Below are positions 9,458-18,139 of a DNA stretch of 64,000 nt, one piece after another. The notes under the pieces are model-generated. The model searched no databases. It saw nothing but the letters and a program-made list of their open reading frames with translations, and was not told the DNA's origin. The first letter of the stretch is position 1; every line of letters begins with the position of its first letter. The position numbers were made by a program, and so were the translations under genes. The DNA is from CAWKEY01 sp963696315. Lineage in GTDB: Bacteria > Pseudomonadota > Gammaproteobacteria > Methylococcales > Methylomonadaceae. The DNA is taken from positions 170,093 through 234,092 of the forward strand of contig CAVOJU010000024.1 in the NCBI GenBank assembly GCA_963696315.1, in the 5' to 3' direction.

Positions 9458-10756
9458 TTACTGTTGTTTAGCCATGACATCATCAAAATTTACGACCTGA
9501 TCAGATACTTTTGCCTGCGCAACCAGCCATTCAACGGTCTGATCTTCCAGCACCATTTGCTTGACGTCCTCTAAACGCTTTTCGTCTGAATAATACCAGC
9601 TGACGACATCCTCTGGGCGCTCATAATTTTTTGCCATGTCTTCAACTGCAGAACGCACTTTATCGGCATCCAATTTAATGCCATTCTTTTGAATGACTTC
9701 GCCTAGAATCAAGCCTAAAGCCACGCGTCTTTTCGCTTGGTCTTCAAATATCTCTCTAGGCAATTTTAGATCATCCAGCTTCATTTTTTGCCTTTTTGCT
9801 GTTTCCAGATAAGGCTTCATCATATTTTCGACTTCCCGGTCAATCAAGGTATTGGGAACTGTAATCTGAATCTTTTCATACAGTGCATCCATAACGGCAT
9901 TTTTTAGCTTGCCGCGCAACGCTTGCTCCAGTTCCTGCTGCATATTGGCTCTTATATCTTCACGAAAAGAGGCCAAAGAACCGTCTTCAATGCCATAGGC
10001 TTTAATAAAATCGACGTCAATTTCTGGTAAAACAGGCGCTTCCACCTTGCCGACCTCAATTTCAAACTCGGCGACTTTACCTGCCAGTTTGTCATTACCA
10101 TATGACTCCGGAAAAGTGATCTGGAAGGTTTTACCGGAACCCGCCTCAAGTCCGATCAGATTATCTTCAAAACCAGGTATCATCTGCTTTGAGCCGATTT
10201 CAACTGAATAGTTTTCTACCTTGCCATCGGTGAAATTCTCGCCATCAACAGTTCCTGAAAAACTGATGGTTATACGATCTTGTTCCTGCGCTGTCCGCTC
10301 GACTATTTGCCAATCCTTCTTTTGTACCCTTAATTTTTCAATCATGGCATCGACATCGGACTCTTCAACCGTCGCGACGGGGCGAATGACTTCAATTTGA
10401 CTCAGCTCATCCAGGGCTATTTCAGGATACACTTCAAATTCGGCGGTATATTTGAAGCCTTCCACCTCATCCAAGGGATGAATATGCGGATAACCAGCCG
10501 GGTTTAAATTCTGATCTGCCAACGCTTTAAAATAAGTCGACTGAATCAAGTCACTGGCAATTTCCCCGCGAACCCTGTCTCCATACATTTTTTTTACAAC
10601 ATGCTGAGGCGCTTTACCTGGACGAAAACCATCGATTTTAACTTCACGAGCCAACGACTTTAAGCGTGCTGCCATTTTTTCCTGAACAACTTCTTCGGGC
10701 ACGCTAACAGTCATTTTTCGGCTTAATTCAGATGTCTTTTCGACAGAAACTTGCAT
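9458..10756 (-). CDS. tig: Trigger factor
   Basis: Trigger factor is the ribosome-bound chaperone that first meets nascent chains. The 432-aa protein has the ribosome-docking signature FRPGKAPQHVV in its N domain, an FKBP-type isomerase domain in the middle (DRITISFSGTVDGENF ... MIPGFEDNLIGLEAG) and the long helical C domain. It heads the tig-clpP-clpX group; tRNA-Leu lies upstream on the same strand. Confidence 0.97.
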   Translation of the reverse strand: MQVSVEKTSELSRKMTVSVPEEVVQEKMAARLKSLAREVKIDGFRPGKAPQHVVKKMYGDRVRGEIASDLIQSTYFKALADQNLNPAGYPHIHPLDEVEGFKYTAEFEVYPEIALDELSQIEVIRPVATVEESDVDAMIEKLRVQKKDWQIVERTAQEQDRITISFSGTVDGENFTDGKVENYSVEIGSKQMIPGFEDNLIGLEAGSGKTFQITFPESYGNDKLAGKVAEFEIEVGKVEAPVLPEIDVDFIKAYGIEDGSLASFREDIRANMQQELEQALRGKLKNAVMDALYEKIQITVPNTLIDREVENMMKPYLETAKRQKMKLDDLKLPREIFEDQAKRRVALGLILGEVIQKNGIKLDADKVRSAVEDMAKNYERPEDVVSWYYSDEKRLEDVKQMVLEDQTVEWLVAQAKVSDQVVNFDDVMAKQQ

Positions 10757-10874
10757 TTCTTTACCTCAAATAATTTAAAGTTTTGAATAGATAGGACGCC
10801 GAGGACGGCTTAAGAATTTGGAAAATTAACGCTATTGATCGCTAACTTTATTTATGCATATTTATGAATTTTAG

Positions 10875-10959
10875 TGGTGCGAATGGAGAGACTCGAACTC
10901 TCACAGGCTACCCTACTGGAACCTAAATCCAGCGCGTCTACCAGTTCCGCCACATTCGC
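10875..10959 (-). tRNA. tRNA-Leu (anticodon TAG)
   Basis: An 85-nt class II cloverleaf on the minus strand has acceptor GCGAATG/CATTCGC, anticodon loop GATTTAGGT, a long variable arm, T-arm GAGAGTTCGAGTCTC and an encoded CCA. It lies upstream of tig, a common gammaproteobacterial position. Confidence 0.96.
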
Positions 10960-11162
10960 ACTTTGAATTGACTGGACATTATAATCATAATGGCGCATCT
11001 ACAACAAGCACTATATTTACATTATTTGTGGTTTCAATGCCTTGCGTTTACAAAAAATAAAATGGCGATTTGCTCACATTTCCCTCACGAACCCACAACT
11101 TAATCTTTGTAATAGAGTCTTTATGTTGTAAATTCAATTCATAGCCAATATGGGAGGCCATC

Positions 11163-11414
11163 ATGAACATCAACGTTTCCAGCAACGCCGTTAATTTAAT
11201 CAACACGGCACATCATAAGTCAGCCGATGCCGCCAAGGAAATTGCTGCACTCCCCGTACAAAAGAATGAAATCGGCAGCATGGAATACAATGCCGCCGAC
11301 ATCGTAAAGCCGGTATTAAGTTTGAAGGAAGCGGAGTTGCAAACATCAGCAGCCGTCAAGCTGCTTGCTGCGGATAGCACCATGCTAGGGGCATTGCTGG
11401 ACATACGCGCCTAA
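11163..11414 (+). CDS. Small protein with a flagellar rod/hook-like C-terminal helix
   Basis: This is an 83-aa protein of unassigned function. GGGAGG lies 7 nt before ATG 11163, which supports real translation. The last 30 residues (EAELQTSAAVKLLAADSTMLGALLDI) resemble the C-terminal helix of flagellar basal-body rod and hook proteins, where alternating A/N-x-x-V and D-x-M-L-G-x-L-L-D patterns drive subunit packing. No signal peptide or membrane segment is visible. It stands alone, ending 1 nt before the convergent radical SAM gene. A motility-linked role is an inference from that one motif. Confidence 0.6.
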   Translation: MNINVSSNAVNLINTAHHKSADAAKEIAALPVQKNEIGSMEYNAADIVKPVLSLKEAELQTSAAVKLLAADSTMLGALLDIRA

Positions 11415-11415
11415 C

Positions 11416-12267
11416 TCAGGCGCTCACGGTCACTGCAAAGCCTAAACGCCTGATCTCCTCTGCAAAAGCATTCAACGTTTCTGCCGGTAACTTCTCCAAC
11501 CGCCCGGCTTCAGGCTGCAAGGACGGCCTTGCTAGCGTGTACAGCATAACGCCGTCCAACGTGACGATATCTTTAATCCTGTTTAGCAGAGCCAGATAAG
11601 CTTGTTTTTCCTCAGCGATCAAACCGCGCTTGTCATAATTCAGCAGACAGGTTTGCAGCTTGGTTGAGCACAACCCCGCTGAAAGTATTAGATTCTCCAC
11701 ACTGGATTGACTGTTCTGTCCGGCATTATTGATTAACCGCCTGCCTGCCTCGGTTGCACTATCCAGTTTGAACCAGACTTCGCCGCCATATTGCTTCAAT
11801 TTTTTTAATCCGGCCTGTACTTTAGCCTGATGAATCAGGCTGCCGTTAGTTATCAATACAAAATGACTGTGCGGAAAAATCCCAAACTCAGCGGCTATAT
11901 TGCCAACCAAGGCCACGGCCTTATCAAAATCTTTCAAGCTTGTCGGCTCGCCATTACCGGAAATGGCAATATCTTTGATTTCTCGGCTATCTTCAGCGAC
12001 ATGAAAACGCTCATAAAAATCGCCATTGAGGACATCATTAAGAAAGGATCTCAATTCTCGTTCAAGCAGTTGAAAGTCCATTTCCGGAGCAGCCCCCACT
12101 TTAAGATCAGGCACCTGACAATAGATGCAGCGCCAATTACAGGCATTATTAGGATTAAAATTGATACCTATGGATAATCCACCTGCTCGCCTGGAAAACA
12201 CCGGATACACATACTTGAGTCCGGCAACATCCCGATTATGATCGCTTGCCGTTAATGTCGAAGCCAT
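11416..12267 (-). CDS. Radical SAM domain protein
   Basis: A radical S-adenosylmethionine enzyme of 283 aa; the reaction is not identifiable. The [4Fe-4S] ligands are in CNWRCIYC (C-X3-C-X2-C, about residues 43-50), followed by the family glycine-rich strand IAISGNGEPTSL. The rest looks like the usual partial TIM barrel (FVLITNGSLI, VWFKLDSAT). It is divergent from the fae paralogue with 73 nt between them, inside a C1-metabolism block; a role in cofactor maturation or C1 metabolism is possible but only inferred from position. Confidence 0.85.
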   Translation of the reverse strand: MASTLTASDHNRDVAGLKYVYPVFSRRAGGLSIGINFNPNNACNWRCIYCQVPDLKVGAAPEMDFQLLERELRSFLNDVLNGDFYERFHVAEDSREIKDIAISGNGEPTSLKDFDKAVALVGNIAAEFGIFPHSHFVLITNGSLIHQAKVQAGLKKLKQYGGEVWFKLDSATEAGRRLINNAGQNSQSSVENLILSAGLCSTKLQTCLLNYDKRGLIAEEKQAYLALLNRIKDIVTLDGVMLYTLARPSLQPEAGRLEKLPAETLNAFAEEIRRLGFAVTVSA

Positions 12268-12281
12268 AACTCTGCTCAGAA

Positions 12282-12295
12282 ATGATCCAAATCAT
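12282..12295. promoter_or_regulatory. FNR/ANR-like palindrome between the radical SAM gene and the fae paralogue
   Basis: The palindrome ATGAT-CCAA-ATCAT has the spacing of the FNR/ANR site TTGAT-N4-ATCAA with one mismatch per half. It lies 46 nt before the fae-like start, in the divergent promoter region. Palindrome and position are seen; the regulator is inferred. Confidence 0.35.
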
Positions 12296-12340
12296 GCTAT
12301 TCTACGTTTTTCTCACTTTTTAATTTGGGTTTTTGAAGTT

Positions 12341-12889
12341 ATGAGCGAAAGAATTGTATTGCGCACCGGTGAAGCATTAGTTGCCGGAGGCCCTCCAGGT
12401 ACGGCCGCAGAACCTGAAATCATTATCGGCGAACTGGATGGCCCAGTCGGCATTGCCCTGGCAACCTTGACCGGAGATCAGGCGAAAGGCCATTCCAAGG
12501 TGTTTGCCATTTTAAACACGGATATTCAAGTACGCCCGGTGACGCTGATGGTCAGCAAGGTAACGGTAAACAACAGCCGCTATACCAATATTTTAATGGG
12601 CACGGTACAGGCGGCTATTGCCAATGGCGTACTCGATGCGGTACGTGCGGGCGACATTCCCAAGGAAAAAGCAAATGATCTGGGCATTATCTGTTCGGTC
12701 TGGCTAAATCCGAGTGTTGCGACAGATGACAATCTGGATCATCAAATCCTCTTCGACATACACCGCAAAGCCATGGCACAAGCGATTCATAAGGCCATGA
12801 CCAATACACCCGATATCGACTGGTTACTGGAGAATCAGGATAAAATCACCCACAAGTATTTCCAGATGGGCCTGGACGGAAAAATTTAA
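12341..12889 (+). CDS. Formaldehyde-activating enzyme (Fae) homologue, divergent paralogue
   Basis: Fae condenses formaldehyde with tetrahydromethanopterin to methylene-H4MPT in the cytoplasm. The 182-aa protein has the Fae fold signatures (TGEALV, IIIGELDGPVGIA, VRPVTLMVSKVTVNN, the QAAIANGVLDAV helix). However, the segment that in the canonical Methylobacterium enzyme reads ...EVAHIDLIIG with the catalytic His reads ...GTAAEPEIIIG here, so that His is missing. It is therefore better treated as a Fae paralogue of unknown activity than as the housekeeping Fae. It has its own terminator (12908-12935) and lies beside the fhc operon and a radical SAM gene. Confidence 0.8.
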   Translation: MSERIVLRTGEALVAGGPPGTAAEPEIIIGELDGPVGIALATLTGDQAKGHSKVFAILNTDIQVRPVTLMVSKVTVNNSRYTNILMGTVQAAIANGVLDAVRAGDIPKEKANDLGIICSVWLNPSVATDDNLDHQILFDIHRKAMAQAIHKAMTNTPDIDWLLENQDKITHKYFQMGLDGKI

Positions 12890-12901
12890 CCGACACCTCG
12901 T

Positions 12902-13038
12902 TTACAAAAAAGCCCCTGTTAAACAGGGGCTTTTTGGTATTCCGACTTGATGCGATACAAATCCTCATCGGCCAAATCGATCAAGGTATCAATGTCCGCG
13001 CCATCATCAGGAAAAACAACCACAACAGCAACTGAAAC
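12902..13038 (-). pseudogene. GGDEF (diguanylate cyclase) domain remnant
   Basis: The minus strand encodes VSVAVVVVFPDDG followed by ADIDTLIDLADEDLYRIK, which is the C-terminal end of a GGDEF domain (pattern S-x-G-V-A-x-F-P-x-D-G ... L-x-x-A-D-x-A-L-Y-x-A-K). A stop lies directly upstream in frame and no GG(D/E)EF active-site motif is present, so only a stub of about 35 residues remains. Its 3' end runs into the fae terminator. It is probably the relic of a deleted signalling gene between fae and fhc. Confidence 0.65.
12908..12935 (+). terminator. Rho-independent terminator after the fae paralogue
   Basis: The stem AGCCCCTG/CAGGGGCT (12911-12931) with a TTAAA loop is followed by a run of T. 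Confidence 0.88.
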
Positions 13039-13087
13039 TCAACTCGATTGCTGATTGAGCCTGAGCACTCAATAACAAGGTGTTGTG

Positions 13088-13903
13088 TTAGCCTGCTTTA
13101 ATCAAAATTTCGCCGCGCCCCATTTCCGACATGTCGCCGCCATAACGCTGCACTCGATTAAAGGCGGCAGATGCTTCGGCGAATTTGCTATTCAATTTCT
13201 TGAACGAGGCAAACAATATCGGCAAAAATGCCAGGGTATGTGTGCCGCAATCATTAAAGCTGGCTGGCAATTGCGGTTGATTCCATAACAACAGGGTGCC
13301 GCGGCGCATGGCATAGCCCGCAAATCGGCCGGTTTGGCCCATGACGGCAATCGTGCCGGCCGTCATTCTGGAACCGCAATAATCACCGGCGTTGCCTTCA
13401 ATCAAAATAATACCGCGACGCAGATGATCCCCGGCGCGCTCCCCGACATTACCCTTGACCAACACCATTCCGCCTTTCATACCCATTTTATTGCCGGGTA
13501 AAGCGCCGCCGAGAAAATCACCGGCATCCCCTAAAATAGTTATCATGCCCTTTTTCATTTCACAGGCGGCAAACATGCCCACGCTACCCGTTACTTTTAT
13601 GTCACCGGATTTCATGCCTAAACCCAAATAGGCACCGGCATCACCCTCAACGCTAATACGGCCGCCATCCAGTTCTTTACCGATAAAATCGAGTTTGCCA
13701 AAACTGTTTTTTATAGTGATGTTTTGCGTATCGGAACCGGAAATACTGAATAAGTCATTCACCCGGATTTTGCGCTTGCCGCATTGCAATTCAATCGCGG
13801 CAATCTCGGCAGGCTCCATCTCTTTTAACTGATTACATACCAGCGGCGACATATCAACACGCTGATCGGGCCGATACTTCATGGAAACGGTTAACGCGCT
13901 CAT
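13088..13903 (-). CDS. fhcC: Formyltransferase/hydrolase complex subunit C
   Basis: FhcC is a structural subunit of the complex that takes the formyl group from H4MPT and releases formate; it is homologous to formylmethanofuran dehydrogenase subunit C. The 271-aa protein has the family's right-handed beta-helix of GxxxGGxxxVxG-type repeats (MKKGMITILGDAGDFLGG, MKGGMVLVKGNVGERAG, AGTIAVMGQTGRFAG). Its start overlaps the fhcD stop by 4 nt, so translation is probably coupled. It is the last gene of fhcB-A-D-C. Confidence 0.94.
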   Translation of the reverse strand: MSALTVSMKYRPDQRVDMSPLVCNQLKEMEPAEIAAIELQCGKRKIRVNDLFSISGSDTQNITIKNSFGKLDFIGKELDGGRISVEGDAGAYLGLGMKSGDIKVTGSVGMFAACEMKKGMITILGDAGDFLGGALPGNKMGMKGGMVLVKGNVGERAGDHLRRGIILIEGNAGDYCGSRMTAGTIAVMGQTGRFAGYAMRRGTLLLWNQPQLPASFNDCGTHTLAFLPILFASFKKLNSKFAEASAAFNRVQRYGGDMSEMGRGEILIKAG

Positions 13904-14796
13904 GCCATGATCTCCTGCAAATGGAAGTGGAAAGGCCCCAGTTTTCCGCCGTAGTTACCGGCACTGATGCGCCTGATGCCATTTTCGGCGCCCAAATCAC
14001 ATACTGCCTGAATGCCTACGCGCATGGCTTTATCGATATCTTCCTTGGTCAAGCCGTCGATGACGATTTCCATCACCGATTCAATTTCCGGCGAAAGATC
14101 GGTTTTGGTCATGCCTTTTAAGGTCGGGCAGAAGGCATCGTTGGTGGATGCGCCTAGCGCCTTGTACTTGGAGCCGACTTTGGAACCGGAGCGCACGACG
14201 CCGCCCGGAAACGGCATAATCACATTCCGAATTTTACGCATTTCTTCAATCGCCGCTTCACAGGCCGCTAAGGCTTGCGGTTGTGATTCGGCCAGCACCA
14301 GAAAATTTCCGCCGCCGACCGCATCGACCTGCCCTGTCGTGGCTTCGGTCAAAAACTCGCCGTCCATAACCGGCACCCGCCAATAGCGCTTGCCGTCAAT
14401 GAGTTTGGAAATCTGAAAACCGTCACCAAAATAGCGCAGGTTTTTACCCAGTGGAATTTTTTTGCCCTCATCGATACCGGCAAATAACGCCGAAGTCGGC
14501 GACGTCAACACGCACTGCCCGGCACGGGTTTCCAGTTGTTTGGCCAGGCCTTTACCGCCCATCGCAAAAATCATGATCGCAACCCCGGGACGCCCATCCG
14601 GCGTTTCCTCTGGCGATAACACCCTTTCGATGCCCGCTTCACAGCCGCAGGCAATCACCGAAGTGGCAAATCCGGTCATCGCCTGCGCCGAGATCATCGC
14701 CCATTTTTCGTTTTGCGCTGTGATGATGGCCCGCGTCGCCTTCATCGGGAAGGCTTCGGCAAAGGTTGCATCGATGCTCACGCCATTGATAATCAT
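13900..14796 (-). CDS. fhcD: Formylmethanofuran-tetrahydromethanopterin N-formyltransferase (FhcD)
   Basis: FhcD moves the formyl group from formyl-H4MPT to the cofactor of the Fhc complex. The 298-aa protein has the typical length and family segments MIINGVSIDATFAEAFPMK, VIACGCEAGIE, FPGGVVRSGSKVGS and ISAGNYGGKLGPFHFHL. It overlaps fhcA upstream and fhcC downstream by 4 nt each, indicating a tightly coupled operon. Confidence 0.95.
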   Translation of the reverse strand: MIINGVSIDATFAEAFPMKATRAIITAQNEKWAMISAQAMTGFATSVIACGCEAGIERVLSPEETPDGRPGVAIMIFAMGGKGLAKQLETRAGQCVLTSPTSALFAGIDEGKKIPLGKNLRYFGDGFQISKLIDGKRYWRVPVMDGEFLTEATTGQVDAVGGGNFLVLAESQPQALAACEAAIEEMRKIRNVIMPFPGGVVRSGSKVGSKYKALGASTNDAFCPTLKGMTKTDLSPEIESVMEIVIDGLTKEDIDKAMRVGIQAVCDLGAENGIRRISAGNYGGKLGPFHFHLQEIMA

Positions 14797-16460
14797 ATCT
14801 TGCCTCCTTGGGTGGGATGCACCGTCAAACTGCCGCGCCCGTCCTCTGTGAATTCATCATCACTGATTTTAAAATTGCCTAATTTCATGGTCAGATAACG
14901 ATCAAAATATTTCTGCAAGTCTTTTTCTATCGATGGGTCGTACTCGGGCTTAACGATGTGCGTGGTACCCCATTTGACATGAACCACCTGCCCGTCCTTT
15001 ACCACCAGTTCCCCGTCTTTGAAGACATAATCCGGCTTTTCGAACATTTTTTGCCGGTCGGCGTTTTCGGTATAAACGGTAATGTCGGCCCAGTTACCGG
15101 CACTCAATCCGCCTCGATCTTGCAAGCCAATAATTTTTGCGGCGCCGGCGCGGGTCATGATGGCGATTTCGTTGAGCGTGTATTCACGATCAATCGAACC
15201 CAGCGTGGTCATTTTTTGCGCTTCAGGATGAATGGTTGCCAGCACATCGTTACGGAATGTCTTGTCCATCAACAGCCGGATCAAATGCGGATAGCAGGTA
15301 AACGGTGCGCCGTTGGGATGATCGGTAGTCAGGAAAATGCGCCACGGATCATCAACCAGCAAGAAGATTTCCAGACCAATCGCCCATTGCAGGGCATTGA
15401 CAAAATTCTGGTCTTTGTACTTGAAAGGCACCACACCGCAGCCGGCATCACACTCGATATCCATGCACACCCACTTGTTCGGGCTGGCAAATTTATGATT
15501 GGCGTGCTGGCGCATATTATCGCCGGAGGCCGTTACAGTTTGGCCAAACAGAATCTGGCCGACATCGGCCGTGATGTTTTTATTGTTGTTGATCGCCTCG
15601 GCGATCTGCGCACCGCCGGATGAGAACTTGAAATCGCCTTCGGTGCCGTAGCTGTGGAACTGAATATGCGTCAGATGCATCGGCAGGCCGCCGATGCCCT
15701 GAATCGTATCCAAGGTAGTATCGACGTTGCCCGGCACGCCGAGATTGCAGCCGTGCACATGCAAGGGATGCGTGATGCCCAGCTCTTTAACCGCCGTGGC
15801 CAGGGTCTGCAGAATCTGCCGGGGCGTCACCTCATAATGGCTGTTCTTCTCATCCAGATCGAGCTTGCGCTGATTGAATTTGAATGCATTAATGCCGCCG
15901 GCATTGACGACTTTGATGCCGATGCCTTTGGCAGCCTGAAGCGTCCACGCCACATAATCGTTAACCGCTTGCTGATCTTTTTTAGCCGTCAACATGCGCA
16001 GCAGAAAATCGTCGCTTCCGAGCATGACATAGCCGCCTTTGTCCAAAATCGGGATATCGGCCATTTCCATATGCGCCTGACGTGCATTGATCGGCAGTAC
16101 AGCCGGCTCAAAACCGGTGGTATAGCCCATTTCGGCGTAGCGATAGCCGGTAACATATGTGCTGGGCATCGCATGACCAGTGCCGGAACGGGTAATATCG
16201 GTGCGCACGACAGGATCGGCGCGATGGTCCTCCGGCAACAAAATACGGGCGATATTGCCTTTGCCGCCGCCGATATGCGTGTGCATATCAATCGCACCGG
16301 CCATCACCGCCTTGCCTTTCAGATCATATTCTTGATCAATCTGAACATCAGGCTTGGGTTTCTTGACGATGCGCCCGTCCTGGATGTAGATATCCTGTTT
16401 TTTGCCATCAATCCCGCTTGCCGGATCGTAGACGGTTCCACCTTTGAGTTTTATCAACAT
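14793..16460 (-). CDS. fhcA: Formyltransferase/hydrolase complex subunit A
   Basis: FhcA is the hydrolytic subunit that releases formate; it belongs to the amidohydrolase superfamily and is homologous to FwdA/FmdA. The 555-aa protein has the metal-binding start of the family (MAGAIDMHTHIGGG), further His ligands (PLHVHGCNLG, LTHIQFHSYG) and the late Asp-bearing strand FLTTDHPNGAP. Length matches methylotroph FhcA. It is 149 nt downstream of fhcB, a gap that holds two small palindromes. Confidence 0.95.
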   Translation of the reverse strand: MLIKLKGGTVYDPASGIDGKKQDIYIQDGRIVKKPKPDVQIDQEYDLKGKAVMAGAIDMHTHIGGGKGNIARILLPEDHRADPVVRTDITRSGTGHAMPSTYVTGYRYAEMGYTTGFEPAVLPINARQAHMEMADIPILDKGGYVMLGSDDFLLRMLTAKKDQQAVNDYVAWTLQAAKGIGIKVVNAGGINAFKFNQRKLDLDEKNSHYEVTPRQILQTLATAVKELGITHPLHVHGCNLGVPGNVDTTLDTIQGIGGLPMHLTHIQFHSYGTEGDFKFSSGGAQIAEAINNNKNITADVGQILFGQTVTASGDNMRQHANHKFASPNKWVCMDIECDAGCGVVPFKYKDQNFVNALQWAIGLEIFLLVDDPWRIFLTTDHPNGAPFTCYPHLIRLLMDKTFRNDVLATIHPEAQKMTTLGSIDREYTLNEIAIMTRAGAAKIIGLQDRGGLSAGNWADITVYTENADRQKMFEKPDYVFKDGELVVKDGQVVHVKWGTTHIVKPEYDPSIEKDLQKYFDRYLTMKLGNFKISDDEFTEDGRGSLTVHPTQGGKI

Positions 16461-16471
16461 AACTTTTCCGT

Positions 16472-16536
16472 ATTACATGGATGTAATGCATGCAGTTGTG
16501 CAGGAGCAATTTTCTGCGAATTACAGGGAGGTAATG
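16472..16536. repeat. Two related palindromes in the fhcB-fhcA gap
   Basis: ATTACATGGATGTAAT (16472-16487) and ATTACAGGGAGGTAAT (from about 16520) are similar short palindromes 48 bp apart. They look like a small repetitive extragenic palindrome pair within the operon and could form RNA hairpins between fhcB and fhcA. Confidence 0.6.
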
Positions 16537-16609
16537 AATATAGAAAACGCACAACCAATTTCTGCTAATAGAGAGCGGTTGTCATTGAAGAAACCGCCTG
16601 TGTCATGGC

Positions 16610-17869
16610 TTACAGCGCTTGTTCAATGGCCGCCAGCACCTGGGCCGTGCTCGGTAGGCCGGCTTCCCTTAATTTTTTCAAACGAATCGCCACTACATTA
16701 TCGGTACGATACGCGTGGCCGGCATGATCGATGCCGGGCGTGCCTACCGGAATAAACACCTCCGGCTCTCTATCAAAAGTCATTCCTGAACGGCCCACGA
16801 CAATAACCGGAATTTCGGTTGTTGGCGGAACGGAGTCCGCATTAAATGCCTGCACCCAAACCAGCGCATCAGCCTCACCATTGGCTAGCATACGATTGAT
16901 ATCATTCAAATAGGGGTCGTATTCCGGATAGCCTCTGGAAAAACGCGTACGCGCCGGGTAACCGGTCGTCCAGCCGCACACCTGATTAGCCGTCAGATCG
17001 CCTTCTTTACCTGCCAGGGGCAAGCCAGAACACCGGGCGCCCTGATCGTTAACATCTTTAACCATTTCGCAAAACGTCTGCACGGTCAATTCAGCCTGAC
17101 TATATGCCAAAGCACCCGCCGCCCAAGTGACGACACTGTATTTGGCGGCTTTGAATTTATCGGCAATAGCCTGCAAATCGGCAATGGCGATGCCTGCAAC
17201 CGCATCCACGCGAATCGGATTGCCTTTGACTAATGCTCTCAAAACCGCAATGACTTCCGGCAAATCAGCATCGGCGCATTCAAACACCTGGGCTTTCTGG
17301 CCATGAGGCGAAGTGGGGGCATCGCCCGAAGGCGCCTTGCCCAAATAAACAAGCTCTCGATTGCCGGTATCGTCCAGAAACATGGCTTCCTGATTCCAGA
17401 GATAATGCTCAAAAAAACGCGGCGCAAAGGTTTCCAGATCGGTACCAACGATTAATAACAGATCGCAGCGATTTTTAACTTCCGCCAACGTGGTATTCAT
17501 CCAGCCCGAATCCTGCATGGCCAGAAAATTGCGCCGCGCGCTGTTAAAATTGACCTGGTCAATCACTGCGCCACTTCTATCGGCCAAGGCCAGCAAGGCG
17601 CGCATGCCGTTGACATCCGTTGCGCAACCGCCAATAACGGGCTGCCGCGTATCTTTTAATGCCGCCGCCGCTTTTGCCACCGCCGCTTCCAGACTGACTG
17701 CCTTGCCATTCACTCTCGGGCTGGTATCCGTTATTACCTGTTCAAAAGCAGGCGTATTGACCGCACAGCCATTTTTAATCACTTTCAGCGCTACGCCTTC
17801 AACCTGGATAGTCAGGTCATCCGTGCCAATGCCGCAAAAAGGACTAGGTACTTCAGTTATCTCAGTCAC
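16610..17869 (-). CDS. fhcB: Formyltransferase/hydrolase complex subunit B
   Basis: FhcB resembles formylmethanofuran dehydrogenase subunit B, a molybdopterin oxidoreductase-type protein. In archaeal FwdB the N-terminus binds a [4Fe-4S] cluster through several Cys; here the matching segment SPFCGIGTDDL keeps only one Cys of that motif. That agrees with the non-redox role of the bacterial complex, which hydrolyses rather than oxidises. Other segments (GGCATDVNGMRALLALADRSGA, TGYPARTRFSRGYPEYDP) fit the family. At 419 aa it is the first gene of the operon. The upstream 246 nt to the divergent protease gene must hold its promoter. Confidence 0.93.
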   Translation of the reverse strand: MTEITEVPSPFCGIGTDDLTIQVEGVALKVIKNGCAVNTPAFEQVITDTSPRVNGKAVSLEAAVAKAAAALKDTRQPVIGGCATDVNGMRALLALADRSGAVIDQVNFNSARRNFLAMQDSGWMNTTLAEVKNRCDLLLIVGTDLETFAPRFFEHYLWNQEAMFLDDTGNRELVYLGKAPSGDAPTSPHGQKAQVFECADADLPEVIAVLRALVKGNPIRVDAVAGIAIADLQAIADKFKAAKYSVVTWAAGALAYSQAELTVQTFCEMVKDVNDQGARCSGLPLAGKEGDLTANQVCGWTTGYPARTRFSRGYPEYDPYLNDINRMLANGEADALVWVQAFNADSVPPTTEIPVIVVGRSGMTFDREPEVFIPVGTPGIDHAGHAYRTDNVVAIRLKKLREAGLPSTAQVLAAIEQAL

Positions 17870-18139
17870 ACGTTATCCCCTTATTGATTCTTCAGTAGCT
17901 CAGGCGCACCGGGCACTCATCTTCCTACCCGATTCCGCTCATTTTTTTAGCCTTATTCTAACCCGAATCGATAAATCCTGTCCTTATAAACCCGTATATT
18001 GATGAAGCAAGATTACAATCCCCAATTTGCAAACATTTTAACCTAAATGCAAGTTCTATCAGTGTTCACTTTTTAAACCCAAACCAAGAAAGTTACGTTA
18101 AAATGGCCACCATTCTTGCAACTCATGGTCTTTAGCTAT

